64,000 nt of DNA from Streptomyces noursei (GTDB taxonomy: Bacteria; Actinomycetota; Actinomycetes; Streptomycetales; Streptomycetaceae), in the NCBI RefSeq assembly GCF_001646665.1, contig NZ_LWBU01000011.1:227265-291264 (forward strand), given 5' to 3'. The notes under the pieces were generated by a model. It did no database searches. It was not told the DNA's origin and was given only the letters and a program-made list of their open reading frames with translations. The position numbers and the translations under genes were made by a program. Positions 36,496-46,849 of the stretch are shown here, piece by piece; the first letter of the stretch is position 1; each line of letters starts with the position of its first letter.

Positions 36496-37059
36496 TCAGC
36501 CCCGGGCTCCCTGGTGGGCCCGGGTCACCAGATCGACGGCGACTTCGAGGACGGCGGCACGCTTCTCCTCGGGGTCGCCGTCGACGTGCTGCATGAAGAA
36601 CATCCCGGCGTGCATGGTGAACAGCGCGCTGATGCACCGCACCCGGTCCGCCATCGGGAAGTCCGGTTCCTGGATCAGTTGCGTGAGCGTGACCATGCGC
36701 TCCTTGAACGTCTCGCCGATGCTCAGGTCCCGCACGGTCGCCTGGTTCTCCTGCATGAAGCGGAAGAGCGGGGCGGCGCCGATGAGGGCCGCGTGGTAGC
36801 GCCGCAGGATCTCCTGCTTGGCCTCCAGGGTGCGCGGCTGCTGCTCGGCCCAGGCGATCAGCTCGTCGATCGGCCGCGTCAGATCGCGGAAGAGGCTGAT
36901 GACGATGTCTTCCTTGGTCTTGAAGTGGTAGTAGAGCGCCGCCTTCGTGACGTCGAGGTGCTCGGCGATCTCGCGCAGCGAGGTCTTCTCGTATCCCTGC
37001 TCCGCGAAGAGTTCGAGGGCCACGTCCTGGATGCGCTGACGGGTGTTGCCTCTGGCCAT
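36496..37059 (-). CDS. TetR-type repressor of the adjacent exporter
   Basis: 187 residues. N-terminal HTH: RQRIQDVALELFAEQGYEKTSLREIAEHLDVTKAALYYHFKTKEDI; C-terminal helical ligand domain with several Met and Phe (ALFTMHAGMFFMQHV), suitable for hydrophobic drugs. It is divergent from an EmrB-type exporter with a 103-bp shared region full of inverted repeats, so ligand-relieved repression of both genes is the likely mode. Confidence 0.92.
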   Translation of the reverse strand: MARGNTRQRIQDVALELFAEQGYEKTSLREIAEHLDVTKAALYYHFKTKEDIVISLFRDLTRPIDELIAWAEQQPRTLEAKQEILRRYHAALIGAAPLFRFMQENQATVRDLSIGETFKERMVTLTQLIQEPDFPMADRVRCISALFTMHAGMFFMQHVDGDPEEKRAAVLEVAVDLVTRAHQGARG

Positions 37060-37086
37060 GGTCCGCTCCCACGAAACTTGCTTGAC

Positions 37087-37135
37087 GCCCGGCTAGTAAC
37101 GGGTCTACCGTCCCCAGTCTAGTAACTAGCCGGGC
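37087..37135. promoter_or_regulatory. TetR operator region and exporter promoter
   Basis: Inverted repeat GCCCGGCTAGT (37087-37097) and ACTAGCCGGGC (37125-37135), with a nested palindrome CTAGTAACTAG at 37119-37129. TTGACG (37082-37087) and TACCGT (37106-37111, spacer 18) form a plausible promoter for the exporter lying between the arms, so a bound TetR dimer pair would block it. Confidence 0.65.
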
Positions 37136-37144
37136 GGCAAGTAA

Positions 37145-38770
<1,626 letters not shown>

Positions 38771-38844
38771 CCCGATCGCCCTTCCGGCCGGCGGCCTTCC
38801 GCGGATCCCCCGCTCCGGCCGCGGTCCGACCCGACCCTCTGCAC

Positions 38845-38892
38845 GACGGCCGAGGGGCCCCACCCGGTACCGGGCGGGGCCCCTCGGCCGTC
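38845..38892. terminator. very strong bidirectional terminator overlapping the cseC stop
   Basis: Perfect 17-bp arms at 38845-38861 (begins GACGGCCGAGG) and 38876-38892 (ends CTCGGCCGTC) around a 14-base loop that itself contains the palindrome CCCGGTACCGGG. The right arm covers the last bases of cseC including part of the stop codon. Confidence 0.88.
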
Positions 38893-40213
38893 AGGGCGCG
38901 TCGGGCAGCCGCAGTATCGGGAAGCTGCCCGTCGTCGTCGGCGCGTGCTCCGGCAGCCACAGCACCGCGATCGCGCCGCCCGTCCCCGGCGCGGTCCCCG
39001 TGGGCGCCGCGTTGCGGAAGGTGAGCCGCGCGCCCAGCACCCGCGCCTGGCCCGCCGCGATGGTCAGGCCCAGGCCGTGCCCCTGGCCGGCCCGGTCGCT
39101 CGCGCCCGTACGGAACCGGCTCGGCCCCTCGCGCAGCAGGTCCTCCGGGAACCCCGGCCCGTGGTCGCGGACCCGCACCACCCGGCCCTCGACCGTCACC
39201 TCCACCGGCCCCTTGCCGTACTTCACCGCGTTCGCCAGCAAATTGCCCAGGATCCGCTCCAGCCGGCGCGGATCGGTGTTCACCCACGACTCGTGCACCA
39301 CCCGCACCACCGCGTCCGGGTACAGCGCCACCACCCGGCGCTCGACGAACTCCCCGAGCGCGACCTCCTGGAGCTCGGCCCGCTCCGAGGCGCTGTCCAG
39401 CCGGGCCACCTCCAGCACGTCCTCCACCAGCGTGCGCATCGCCTGCGCCCGGTCCCGCACCAGTTCCGTCGGCCGGCCCGGCGGCAGCAGCTCGGCCGCC
39501 GTGAGCAGCCCGGTCACCGGGGTCCGCAGCTCGTGCGCGATGTCCGCGGTCACCCGCCGCTCGGCCTCGATCCGCTCGTTCAGCGCGTCCGTCAGGGCGT
39601 CCACCGCCCGGGCCAGCTCGTCCGTCTCGTCGCGCACGACACCGCCGATGGCGTCCCGTACGCGCACCTCCGTATTGCCCTGGGCGACCTTCCCCGCCGC
39701 GGTCGCCGCCTTGCGCAGCCGCCGCGACAACTGGCCACCGATCAGCACACCCAGCGCGCACCCGCCGAACACCACCGACACCGAACCGACCATCAGGGCC
39801 TCGTCCAGGTCCCTCATGATGGTCGTGCTGCGGCTGGCGAACTGGCTGTGCAGCGACAGCACGTCCCCGTTGCCCAGCGGCACCGCGGCCCACACGTCCG
39901 GCGGCCCCTCCGGGTGCTCCTGCACGTACGTACCGCGCCGCCGCTCCGCCATCAGCTCGTCCAGCTGCTCCGGGAGCGCCGGGTCGTTGAGCTTCGCCCC
40001 GAACTTGGGGTCGGTCTTCGGCTTGGCCGACTCGTACATCCGCTGGGCGAACAGCAGCCGTTCCATCTGTACGTCACGGGCGTTGCCCAGCATCGAGACG
40101 CGGGCCGCGTTGTGGACGACCAGGCTCAGCGCGACCGCGACCAGCGCGCCCACGGCGGCGATGGCGATCGAGATCTTCCATCTGACACCCGTGCGCAACG
40201 ACGGCGGCTTCAT
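38891..40213 (-). CDS. cseC: envelope-stress sensor histidine kinase CseC
   Basis: 440 residues. Two membrane helices (about 13-34 and 140-162) flank an extracellular sensor of ~105 residues; then HAMP, HisKA with phospho-His in TADIAHELRTPVTG (about residue 226) and HATPase_c (NLLANAVKYG, VRDHGPGFP, GQGHGLGLTIA). Gene context sigE-cseA-cseB-cseC identifies it as CseC, which senses cell-wall damage (beta-lactams, glycopeptides, lysozyme) and activates CseB to transcribe sigE. ATG overlaps the cseB stop (ATGA). Confidence 0.95.
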   Translation of the reverse strand: MKPPSLRTGVRWKISIAIAAVGALVAVALSLVVHNAARVSMLGNARDVQMERLLFAQRMYESAKPKTDPKFGAKLNDPALPEQLDELMAERRRGTYVQEHPEGPPDVWAAVPLGNGDVLSLHSQFASRSTTIMRDLDEALMVGSVSVVFGGCALGVLIGGQLSRRLRKAATAAGKVAQGNTEVRVRDAIGGVVRDETDELARAVDALTDALNERIEAERRVTADIAHELRTPVTGLLTAAELLPPGRPTELVRDRAQAMRTLVEDVLEVARLDSASERAELQEVALGEFVERRVVALYPDAVVRVVHESWVNTDPRRLERILGNLLANAVKYGKGPVEVTVEGRVVRVRDHGPGFPEDLLREGPSRFRTGASDRAGQGHGLGLTIAAGQARVLGARLTFRNAAPTGTAPGTGGAIAVLWLPEHAPTTTGSFPILRLPDAP

Positions 40214-40923
40214 CCCTTGAGCTTGTAGCCGAAGCCGCGGACCGTCTCGATCCGGTCCTGGCCGATCTTGGTGCGCAGCCGCTGCACATGGACGTCCACC
40301 ACCCGGGTGTCGCCGCCCCAGCCGTAGTCCCAGACCCGCTCCAGCAGCTTGTCGCGCGACAGGACCGTGCCCGGCGCCGACGAGAACTCCAGCAGCAGCC
40401 GCATCTCCGTCGGGGTCAGCGCCACCGGGACACCGCCCCTGCGGACCTCCATGCCGTCGGTGTCGACCTCCAGGTCCCCGAAGACCAGCACCCCGCCCTG
40501 GTCCTGCCCCGACCGGTCCCCGTCACCGCCGGGCCCGCCCGCCGGACCGCCCGCGTGCCCGAAGCGGCGCAGCACGGCACGGATGCGGGCCACCAGCACG
40601 GCACCGTCGAACGGCTTGGTGACGTAGTCGTCGGCGCCCGCCTCCAGGCCCAGCACCACGTCGATCGAGTCGGCACGCGCCGACAGCATGATCACCGGCA
40701 CGGTCGACTCGTCGCGGATGCGCCGGCACAGGCTCACGCCGTCCATGCCCGGCAGCATCACGTCCAGCAGCGCGATGTCCGGCTGCCGGCTGCGGAAGGA
40801 CTCCAGGCCGGACAGCCCGTCCGGCATCGCCGTCACCGCGAAGCCGTCGCGCTCCAGGGCGAGCTGCGTGGCCTCCCGGATGACGTCGTCGTCCTCCACG
40901 AACAGGACATGGGTCTCGGCCAT
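40210..40923 (-). CDS. cseB: OmpR-type response regulator CseB
   Basis: 237 residues. Receiver with acidic cluster FVEDDD, phospho-acceptor Asp54 in IALLDVMLPGMDG, and VIMLSARAD and VTKPFD; a 20-residue Gly/Asp-rich linker (near 118-140) and an OmpR winged helix (LTPTEMRLLLEF, SRDKLLERVWDYGWGGDTRVV, VHVQRLRTKIG). It activates the sigE promoter when phosphorylated by CseC. Stop overlaps cseC; a 23-bp gap separates it from cseA. Confidence 0.96.
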   Translation of the reverse strand: MAETHVLFVEDDDVIREATQLALERDGFAVTAMPDGLSGLESFRSRQPDIALLDVMLPGMDGVSLCRRIRDESTVPVIMLSARADSIDVVLGLEAGADDYVTKPFDGAVLVARIRAVLRRFGHAGGPAGGPGGDGDRSGQDQGGVLVFGDLEVDTDGMEVRRGGVPVALTPTEMRLLLEFSSAPGTVLSRDKLLERVWDYGWGGDTRVVDVHVQRLRTKIGQDRIETVRGFGYKLKG

Positions 40924-40946
40924 CGACGTCTTCTCTCCGTGCTCTC

Positions 40947-41657
40947 TCAGTTCTTGGGGGGAGCGGTCGGCTCGGCGGGGCCGTCGATGCCACCGTCCCC
41001 GACGGTCTTGCTGTACTCGTTGTGGACCCGGTCGTGCTCGGTGAACTTGCTGCCCGCCCACCGGTAGGTGATCACGTCCTCGCCGGACGGGTACGACACC
41101 GGGTCGCCCTCCGCGTACACCTGCTTGGTGACGACCAGGTCCCCCCGGTCGATCGTCGAATAGACCGCCGGCTCCTCCAGCGAGAAGACGTTCTCGTACG
41201 ACGTGCCCTTGACGTCGTCCTTCCCCGGGGCCAGCCGGTAGACGTACGTGCCGACCCCCACGGCGTCACCGCACGTCAGCACGTTCACCACCACGTCGTG
41301 CGTACCGGAGTCCGTCAGCGTCCCGTAGGAGGTGTCCACGGGGTAGGCGTCCGCCACGCACGGCTTCAGGTCGTCCTTGACCCGGTCGCTGACCTTCGGG
41401 TCCGTCATGATCAGCCGGACCGGATCCACCTTCTTCACCTGCGAGGACGCCGACGACGCCGGGGCGGGCGCGCTCGACGGCGTGCCCTGGTCGGCCCGCG
41501 CCGCACCCTCGTCCCGCGTCCCGGTGCCCCCGGTGGAGCACCCGACCGTGAACAGGCCGACGGCGGCGGCCACCGCCATCGCCGTGGTGCCCGCCGCCCG
41601 GAACCTGCCGGTGCCGCTCGGGACGCTCCCGCTGTCTCTGGCGCTCAGGCCGCGCAC
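40947..41657 (-). CDS. cseA: CseA, lipoprotein modulator of the SigE system
   Basis: 236 residues with a lipoprotein-type signal; lipid-attachment Cys40 in LFTVGCS, followed by a Ser/Ala/Pro linker and an outside domain (VDPVRLIMTDPKVSDRVKDDL ... YPSGEDVITYRWAGSKFTEHD). CseA in S. coelicolor is an extracytoplasmic lipoprotein that dampens sigE expression, probably by acting on CseC. GTG 41657 overlaps the 3' end of sigE by 13 bases, so it is coupled to sigE. Lipobox position -3 is Thr rather than the usual Leu/Val/Ile. Confidence 0.9.
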   Translation of the reverse strand: MRGLSARDSGSVPSGTGRFRAAGTTAMAVAAAVGLFTVGCSTGGTGTRDEGAARADQGTPSSAPAPASSASSQVKKVDPVRLIMTDPKVSDRVKDDLKPCVADAYPVDTSYGTLTDSGTHDVVVNVLTCGDAVGVGTYVYRLAPGKDDVKGTSYENVFSLEEPAVYSTIDRGDLVVTKQVYAEGDPVSYPSGEDVITYRWAGSKFTEHDRVHNEYSKTVGDGGIDGPAEPTAPPKN

Positions 41658-42229
41658 CGCTCCCGCCCCCGTTCGTGGACACGTCCGGCCGCGCGCTCCG
41701 CACGGCCGCCACGCTCCAGGACGCGGGCGTCGCTGTCGACGGCCCGGTTCTCCAGCTCCTGCCGGAGACGGGCGAGCGCCCGGTGAAGCGTGGACTTCAC
41801 CGTACCGGTCGACATGCCCAGCGCGGCGGCCGTCTCCTCGGTGCTCATCTGCTCCCAGTGGCGCAGCACGACGACGCTGCGCTGCTTGGGCGCCAGCACC
41901 TTCAGGATGTCCATCAGCAGGGCCCGGTCGGCGTGCTGCTCGGTGGCGTCCTCGACCGACGCGTCCGGCAGCTGCTCGGTGGGCACCTCCTCCAGCTTCC
42001 GGGCGCGCCACCACTCCGTACGCGTATTGATCATCACGCGGCGCAGGTAGGCGTCGGCGAGGGACTTGTCCGCTATGCCGTCCCACCGGCCGTACGTCCG
42101 GGCCAGCGCCGTCTGCAGGAGGTCCTGCGCGTCGACGGGATCGGGGACGAGACGCCGGGCGCTGCGCAGCAGGGCGTCCTGTCGTGTGCGTACGTACTCC
42201 TCGAATTCGAGCACCTCGCCGTGCGACAT
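41645..42229 (-). CDS. sigE: ECF RNA polymerase sigma factor SigE
   Basis: 194 residues. Sigma region 2 FEEYVRTRQDALLRSARRLV...DAQDLLQTALARTYGRWD and region 4 LAPKQRSVVVLRHWEQMSTEETAAALGMSTGTVKSTLHRALARL closely match Streptomyces SigE, which transcribes cell-envelope genes. The C-terminal ~25 residues are Arg/Glu-rich and slightly longer than I remember for S. coelicolor SigE. ATG 42229 with GGAGG nine bases upstream. First gene of the operon; no cognate anti-sigma gene, as expected, since control is transcriptional through CseBC. Confidence 0.96.
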   Translation of the reverse strand: MSHGEVLEFEEYVRTRQDALLRSARRLVPDPVDAQDLLQTALARTYGRWDGIADKSLADAYLRRVMINTRTEWWRARKLEEVPTEQLPDASVEDATEQHADRALLMDILKVLAPKQRSVVVLRHWEQMSTEETAAALGMSTGTVKSTLHRALARLRQELENRAVDSDARVLERGGRAERAAGRVHERGRERCAA

Positions 42230-42281
42230 CCCGAACCGCCTCCGATCCCCGTGAAACCCCGTGTACCGCTTACGTCGGGAG

Positions 42282-42310
42282 ACGCTACGGAGCGGTTGTC
42301 ACGGGGTTGT
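42282..42310 (-). promoter_or_regulatory. candidate CseB-dependent sigE promoter
   Basis: On the minus strand two direct ACAACC repeats (42310-42305 and 42299-42294), 11 bp apart centre to centre, are followed after six bases by TAGCGT (42287-42282), a fair -10. Tandem repeats at helical spacing over the -35 region are typical for OmpR-type activators such as CseB. Confidence 0.6.
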
Positions 42311-42349
42311 CCGCACAGACCGTCGGCGGACGCACGGCTGGCCATCGGT

Positions 42350-42374
42350 TGTGTAACAGCGGTGGTGTTACACA
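42350..42374. promoter_or_regulatory. 9-bp inverted repeat between mutY and sigE
   Basis: TGTGTAACA (42350-42358), 7-bp spacer, TGTTACACA (42366-42374). Perfect arms, AT-rich for this genome, no T-tract; looks like a protein-binding operator rather than a terminator. It lies ~120 bp before sigE and 38 bp after mutY. Confidence 0.6.
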
Positions 42375-42411
42375 GCGGGGCGCGGCGCGGAAGGACCCCG
42401 CCCCCGGGGCC

Positions 42412-43323
42412 TCAGCCCGCCGGGAGCCGGTACCGGCCGCCGTCCAGGGGCTCGACCAGACCGTCGGCGACCAGCCCGTCCAGGGCCCGGGCGCGCTGCA
42501 CCGGCTCGTCCCAGACCGCGTCGAGCGCCGCCTGCTCCACCGGGGTCACCGCCTCCCGCAGGACGGCGAGCAGCCGGCCGCGCACCTGGCGGTCCGTCCC
42601 CGCGTACGTCTGGCCGCGCCGGGCCGGGCCGTCGTGGGCGGGCTTGCCCGCCAGCCGCCACGCGCACCGGCCGGCGATCGGGCACCGGGCGCAGTCCTCG
42701 TTGCGGGCCGTGCACACCAGGGCGCCCAGCTCCATGGACGCCGCCGCCCAGCGGGCCGCCCTCCGCTCGTCGTCCGGCAGCAGCTCCCGCGCCAGGCGCC
42801 GCTCGGCGGCGGTCGTGGCGTTCGGCGGGTACTGCACACCCGTCACCGACCGGGCGAACACCCGCCGCACGTTCGTGTCCAGCACCGCGTGGCGCTGCCC
42901 GTACGCGAACGACGCCACCGCCGCGGCCGTGTACTCCCCGATGCCGGGCAGCGCCAGCAGCTGGGCGTGGTCGTCCGGTACGTCGCCGCCGTGCCGCTCC
43001 GTTATCGCCACCGCCGCGCCGTGCAGCCGCAGCGCGCGGCGCGGGTAACCGAGCCGGCCCCAGGCGCGCACGGCCTCACCGGGGGCCTCGGCGGCCAGGT
43101 CCGCCGGGCGGGGCCAGCGCGCCAGCCACTGCTCGTACACCGGGAGCACACGGCTCACCGGCGTCTGCTGCAGCATGAACTCGCTGACCATCACCCCCCA
43201 GGCGCCCGCCTCGGGGCGGCGCCAGGGGAGGTCGCGGGCGTTCTGCTCGAACCAGGCGAGCACGGGCGCGTGCAGGCCCGCGGCGTCGGGCCCGGTCTCG
43301 GGGGAGAAGGGGATCGCAGTCAT
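42412..43323 (-). CDS. mutY: A/G-specific adenine glycosylase
   Basis: MutY removes adenine mispaired with 8-oxoguanine. 303 residues. Catalytic Glu in MVSEFMLQQTPVSRV, helix-hairpin-helix LPGIGEYTAAAVASFAYG with the catalytic Asp in AVLDTNVRRVF, and the [4Fe-4S] loop CTARNEDCARCPIAGRC (C-x6-C-x2-C-x5-C). The C-terminal NUDIX-like 8-oxoG recognition domain of longer MutY proteins is missing or reduced to ~70 residues, as is common in actinobacteria. Start ATG 43323. Confidence 0.96.
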   Translation of the reverse strand: MTAIPFSPETGPDAAGLHAPVLAWFEQNARDLPWRRPEAGAWGVMVSEFMLQQTPVSRVLPVYEQWLARWPRPADLAAEAPGEAVRAWGRLGYPRRALRLHGAAVAITERHGGDVPDDHAQLLALPGIGEYTAAAVASFAYGQRHAVLDTNVRRVFARSVTGVQYPPNATTAAERRLARELLPDDERRAARWAAASMELGALVCTARNEDCARCPIAGRCAWRLAGKPAHDGPARRGQTYAGTDRQVRGRLLAVLREAVTPVEQAALDAVWDEPVQRARALDGLVADGLVEPLDGGRYRLPAG

Positions 43324-43348
43324 GGCACCCCCGATCCTGGCACGTTCC

Positions 43349-44044
43349 TCAGGAACGGCGGTGCATCGGCTCCCGGCGCCGCCGGCCCCCGGCACGGCCC
43401 GCCCCCGGTGCCGCCCCCGCCCCCGGGGCCGTCACCGGGGCCGGGACCGACGGCCCCGGACCGGCCAGCCACGCGGCGACGGCGGACCGGCTCGTCCGCA
43501 TCGTGCCGGCCAGCGCCCCCGTGGGCCCGGTCAGCAGCCGGACGAACAGCACCGCCGCCAGCGCGCCCAGCACCAGACCGGCCGCCACGTCGTGCGGGTA
43601 GTGGACACCCACGAACACCCGCGAGAAGGCCATGAGCAGAGCCATCGGCACCGTCAGCCAGACGATCCCGCGCCACGCCATCGCGAGGGCCACGGCGGCC
43701 GCGCCCGCGATGGCCGAGTGGTTGCTCGGGAACGACCAGTCGCCGTACGGCGGGCACTCCACGATCGACGCGGCCGCCCCCGCCACCGCCCGGCACGGAC
43801 GCTCCTCGTCCACCACCGACTTCAGCAACTCGCTCACCACGTACCCGAACGCCGTGCCCAGCGGCGCCAGGACGGCCAGCGCCACGGCCCGGGAGTCGGC
43901 GGGACGCGCCCGCCACCAGCCGACGAGGAACAGCACGCCGAACAGCAGCAGGCCGGCCTCCGTCCACAGTTCGGCGACGAGCTGCAACCAGCCCGGTGTG
44001 TCATGGGCGAAGTCGGTGATGTCGCGATAGAGGTCCTGGCTCAT
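43349..44044 (-). CDS. PAP2-family membrane phosphatase
   Basis: 231 residues, about five to six membrane helices. All three phosphatase motifs are present: KSVVDEERP, PSNHS and SRVFVGVHYPHD, with catalytic His residues in the second and third. Substrates of this family include undecaprenyl pyrophosphate, phosphatidylglycerol phosphate and phosphatidate; the sequence does not decide. The C-terminal ~45 residues are a disordered Pro/Ala/Gly/Arg tail. Upstream of mutY on the same strand, 25 bp apart, so possibly co-transcribed. Confidence 0.92.
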   Translation of the reverse strand: MSQDLYRDITDFAHDTPGWLQLVAELWTEAGLLLFGVLFLVGWWRARPADSRAVALAVLAPLGTAFGYVVSELLKSVVDEERPCRAVAGAAASIVECPPYGDWSFPSNHSAIAGAAAVALAMAWRGIVWLTVPMALLMAFSRVFVGVHYPHDVAAGLVLGALAAVLFVRLLTGPTGALAGTMRTSRSAVAAWLAGPGPSVPAPVTAPGAGAAPGAGRAGGRRRREPMHRRS

Positions 44045-44179
44045 GGTTACGGACGGTACCTGGCCCCCGGAGCCCCCTGGGACCCGAGCCCGGTCCTTCG
44101 AGTGTGATCATCGGCAAAACTTGGTGCACAGGCGGCGGGTGGGGCGGGAGTTGGCGTCGATCTCTCGTACAGTTTGGGC

Positions 44180-45031
44180 GTGGGATCTCTGCGCAATCCG
44201 GTCGGGCCGCTTCCCTCCTCCATCTACTGGCGACGGAGGGCAGTCGCGGCGAGCCTGGTCGCGCTCCTCGCGCTGCTGATCGTATGGTTCGTCAGCTCCG
44301 GTGACGACAACGGGAAGAACGGCGGCGACACCTCCGACGGAGCCGCGCCCGCCACCACCATCACCCCGGGCCCCTCCCGTCCCGGAGCGGCGATCAGCGA
44401 ACAGCCGGGCGGCCGCGACGAGTCGAGCGCCGGACAGGGCGACGACGGCGGCAAGAACGGCGACACCTCGGCGCCGGGCGGCCCCGGCGGCGGCACGGAC
44501 ACCGGCGGCGACGGCACGGGCACCGGACCGGGCGGTGCCGGCACGGGCACCACGTCCGGGGGCGGCTCCGGCGGCGGCACGGACACCGGCGCGGGCGCCG
44601 GCGGCCAGCAGGTCCCCGCGAACTCCCCCCTCCCCAACTGCACCTCCACCGCACTGCAGTTGACGCTGCGCAGCGTCAAGGTCGGTTACGCGCCCGGCGA
44701 GAAGCCCCGCTTCCAGCTGGTCGCCCGCAACACCTCCGCCACCACCTGCAAGACCGACCTCGGCGCGAAGACCGCCGTGCTCACCATCAAGAACGACGAG
44801 GCCGACCAGGTCTGGTCGTCGAAGGACTGCCCCAAGGGCTCCGGAACGCTGCTGCTGCGCGTCCCCGCGGGCGGCAGCGTCACCCACACCGTGGAATGGG
44901 ACCGCCGCCCGAGCGCCCCGCGTTGCGCGACGCCCCCCGCGACGGCCGCCGGACCGGGCACCTACCTGGTCGAGGCGGCGGTGCCGGGCGTGAAGGTCAT
45001 GCCGGCGTCGTTCACCCTCACCAAGGACTGA
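44180..45031 (+). CDS. membrane-anchored protein with Gly-rich stalk and exported domain
   Basis: 283 residues. One N-terminal membrane helix (about residues 20-38, VAASLVALLALLIVWFV), a ~110-residue Gly/Thr/Asp stalk, then an outside globular domain of ~130 residues with four Cys (NCTS, TTCKTD, KDCPKG, PRCATPP) that probably form two disulfides; the fold looks beta-rich and immunoglobulin-like (TLRSVKVGYAPGEKPRFQLVARN). GTG 44180 is chosen: TACAGT (44168-44173) ends six bases before it and no ribosome-binding site is present. Function unknown; convergent with disA. Confidence 0.82.
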   Translation: MGSLRNPVGPLPSSIYWRRRAVAASLVALLALLIVWFVSSGDDNGKNGGDTSDGAAPATTITPGPSRPGAAISEQPGGRDESSAGQGDDGGKNGDTSAPGGPGGGTDTGGDGTGTGPGGAGTGTTSGGGSGGGTDTGAGAGGQQVPANSPLPNCTSTALQLTLRSVKVGYAPGEKPRFQLVARNTSATTCKTDLGAKTAVLTIKNDEADQVWSSKDCPKGSGTLLLRVPAGGSVTHTVEWDRRPSAPRCATPPATAAGPGTYLVEAAVPGVKVMPASFTLTKD

Positions 45032-45047
45032 CGGGGCGGCCGGCGGG

Positions 45048-46172
45048 TCAGACGTACCGCTCGAGGATCGACGACTCGGCCAGTCGCGACAGCCCCTCGC
45101 GCACGCTGCGGGCCCGCGCCTCGCCGACACCGTCGACGGTCTGGAGGTCGTCGACGCTCGCGGCGAGCAGCTTCTGCAGACCGCCGAAGTGCTCCACGAG
45201 CCGCTCGATGATGGCACCGGGCAGCCGCGGGACCTTCGCCAGCAGCCGGTAACCCCGCGGCGAGACCGCCGAGTCCAGGGCCTCCGGCGACCCGGTGTAC
45301 CCCAGGGCACGCGCCACGATCGGCAGCTCCAGCAGCTCGGCGTGGCTGAGCGCGTCCAGCTCGGTGAGCGCCTCGGCGACCGTGCGCGACCGCTTGGCCG
45401 TCGGCTCCGGCACGTAGTCGCGCACCACCAGCTCCCGCTCCGGCTCCACGCCCGCGATCAGCTCGTCGAGCTGGAGCGCGAGCAGCCGGCCGTCCGTGCC
45501 GAGCTCGACGACGTACTCGGCGATCTCGGTGGCGATCCGGCGCACCATCTCCAGGCGCTGGGCGACGGCGGTGACGTCCCGGACCGTCACCAGGTCCTCG
45601 ATCTCCAGCGCCGACAGCGTCCCGGCGACCTCGTCGAGGCGGAGCTTGTACCGCTCCAGCGTGGCGAGTGCCTGGTTGGCGCGGGACAGGATCGCGGCCG
45701 ACTCCTCCAGGACGCGGCGCTCACCGTCGACGTAGAGGGCGATCAGCCGCATCGACTGCGACACCGACACGACCGGGAAGCCGCACTGCTTGCTGACCCG
45801 GTCCGCCGTGCGGTGGCGCGTACCGGTCTCCTCGGTCGGGATCGACGCGTCCGGCACGAGCTGCACGCCCGCGCGGAGGATCTTGGTGATGTCCTTGTCG
45901 ATGATGAGCGCGCCGTCGAGCTTGCACAGCTCGCGCAGCCGGGTCGCGGTGAACTCCACGTCCAGCACGAACCCGCCCGTGCACATCGACTCGACGGTCT
46001 TGTCCATGCCCAGCACGATGAGACCACCGGTGTTACCGCGGAGGATGCGCTCCAGGCCGTCACGCAGGGACGTACCCGGCGCGACCGCGCTGAGGGAAGC
46101 GCGCATCAGCGCTTCGTTGCCGGAGCCCGCGCCGGACTTTCCGGGAGCTGCTGCCCCGTCCTTGGCTGCCAC
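45048..46172 (-). CDS. disA: DNA integrity scanning diadenylate cyclase DisA
   Basis: DisA makes c-di-AMP from two ATP and stops doing so when it meets branched DNA. 374 residues, the normal actinobacterial size. DAC domain motifs [10 protein letters not shown] and [10 protein letters not shown] are intact, followed by the linker helices and the C-terminal helix-hairpin-helix ([19 protein letters not shown]). GTG 46172 follows GGAGGAG at optimal distance. In many bacteria it follows radA directly; here an 860-bp repeat block intervenes. c-di-AMP controls K+ uptake, osmotic balance and wall enzymes. Confidence 0.97.
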   Translation of the reverse strand: MAAKDGAAAPGKSGAGSGNEALMRASLSAVAPGTSLRDGLERILRGNTGGLIVLGMDKTVESMCTGGFVLDVEFTATRLRELCKLDGALIIDKDITKILRAGVQLVPDASIPTEETGTRHRTADRVSKQCGFPVVSVSQSMRLIALYVDGERRVLEESAAILSRANQALATLERYKLRLDEVAGTLSALEIEDLVTVRDVTAVAQRLEMVRRIATEIAEYVVELGTDGRLLALQLDELIAGVEPERELVVRDYVPEPTAKRSRTVAEALTELDALSHAELLELPIVARALGYTGSPEALDSAVSPRGYRLLAKVPRLPGAIIERLVEHFGGLQKLLAASVDDLQTVDGVGEARARSVREGLSRLAESSILERYV

Positions 46173-46391
46173 TGCACTCCTCCGGCTCGTACGGATGGGC
46201 GAGACCTGGGCAAAGTCTAGCGACCCCGCCCGCAGCCGTCGGGCTCCCGCCCGGTCCGCCCGGTAATCGGACGCGCCCGGCACCGGACCGGCGGGGTGCG
46301 ATGCGGTTCCCACCGGCCGACCTGCGCGAACCCCTATGTCCCGTTCCATCCCGGTCCGTTCCGGGTGGCCGCTCGCCTCCTCACGGTCCCG

Positions 46392-46537
46392 CCCCGGTGC
46401 GGTGCCTGTCCGGCAGGCGGCAGGGTGCGGCCCCTCCGGGCTCACCCCCCGGTCGCCCGGCGACCGGTTTCTGCGCGGTTCCGCCCGGTGCGGCACCTGT
46501 CCGGCGGGTGGCGGGGTGTGGCCCCTCCGGGCTCACC
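46392..46537. repeat. 55-bp direct repeat, two copies
   Basis: Copies at 46392-46446 and 46483-46537, 91 bp apart. They differ at a handful of positions and both end in CCCCTCCGGGCTCACC. Non-coding; part of the repeat block between disA and radA. Confidence 0.85.
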
Positions 46538-46840
46538 TCCTCGGGGCCGGCGGCCCTGGGTCACATGCAAGGGAGCCCACCCCTTGCCGCCAACCCCTGC
46601 GGGGGCGACCCTGCACGGCCCCACCCCGGGCCGTCGCCCGCCTGCGGGCCGGTGGGTGGAGGGCTCGGCCTCGTACCACCGCGTTTGCTGTCTGCGCGCT
46701 GTGTTGCGACGGCGAGTCGTGGCACGGAGTACGGCGAGGAGGGGCCGTGCAGGGTCGCCCCCGCAGCGGATTGGCGGCGAGTGACGGTCACTGGACCGGC
46801 TGGGCGCCCCGCCAACCGCGAGGAGGTGAGCCCGGAGGGG
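46522..46840. repeat. nested inverted repeats between disA and radA
   Basis: Outer arms: 22 bp perfect, 46522-46543 and 46819-46840. Inner arms: 26 bp perfect, 46597-46622 (begins CTGCGGGGGCGACC) and 46741-46766, extendable with mismatches to ~44 bp (46579-46622 and 46741-46784). The enclosed 118 bp have no gene. Shape is that of a miniature inverted-repeat element or of a large RNA hairpin. Confidence 0.85.
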
Positions 46841-46849
46841 CCCCGTACC

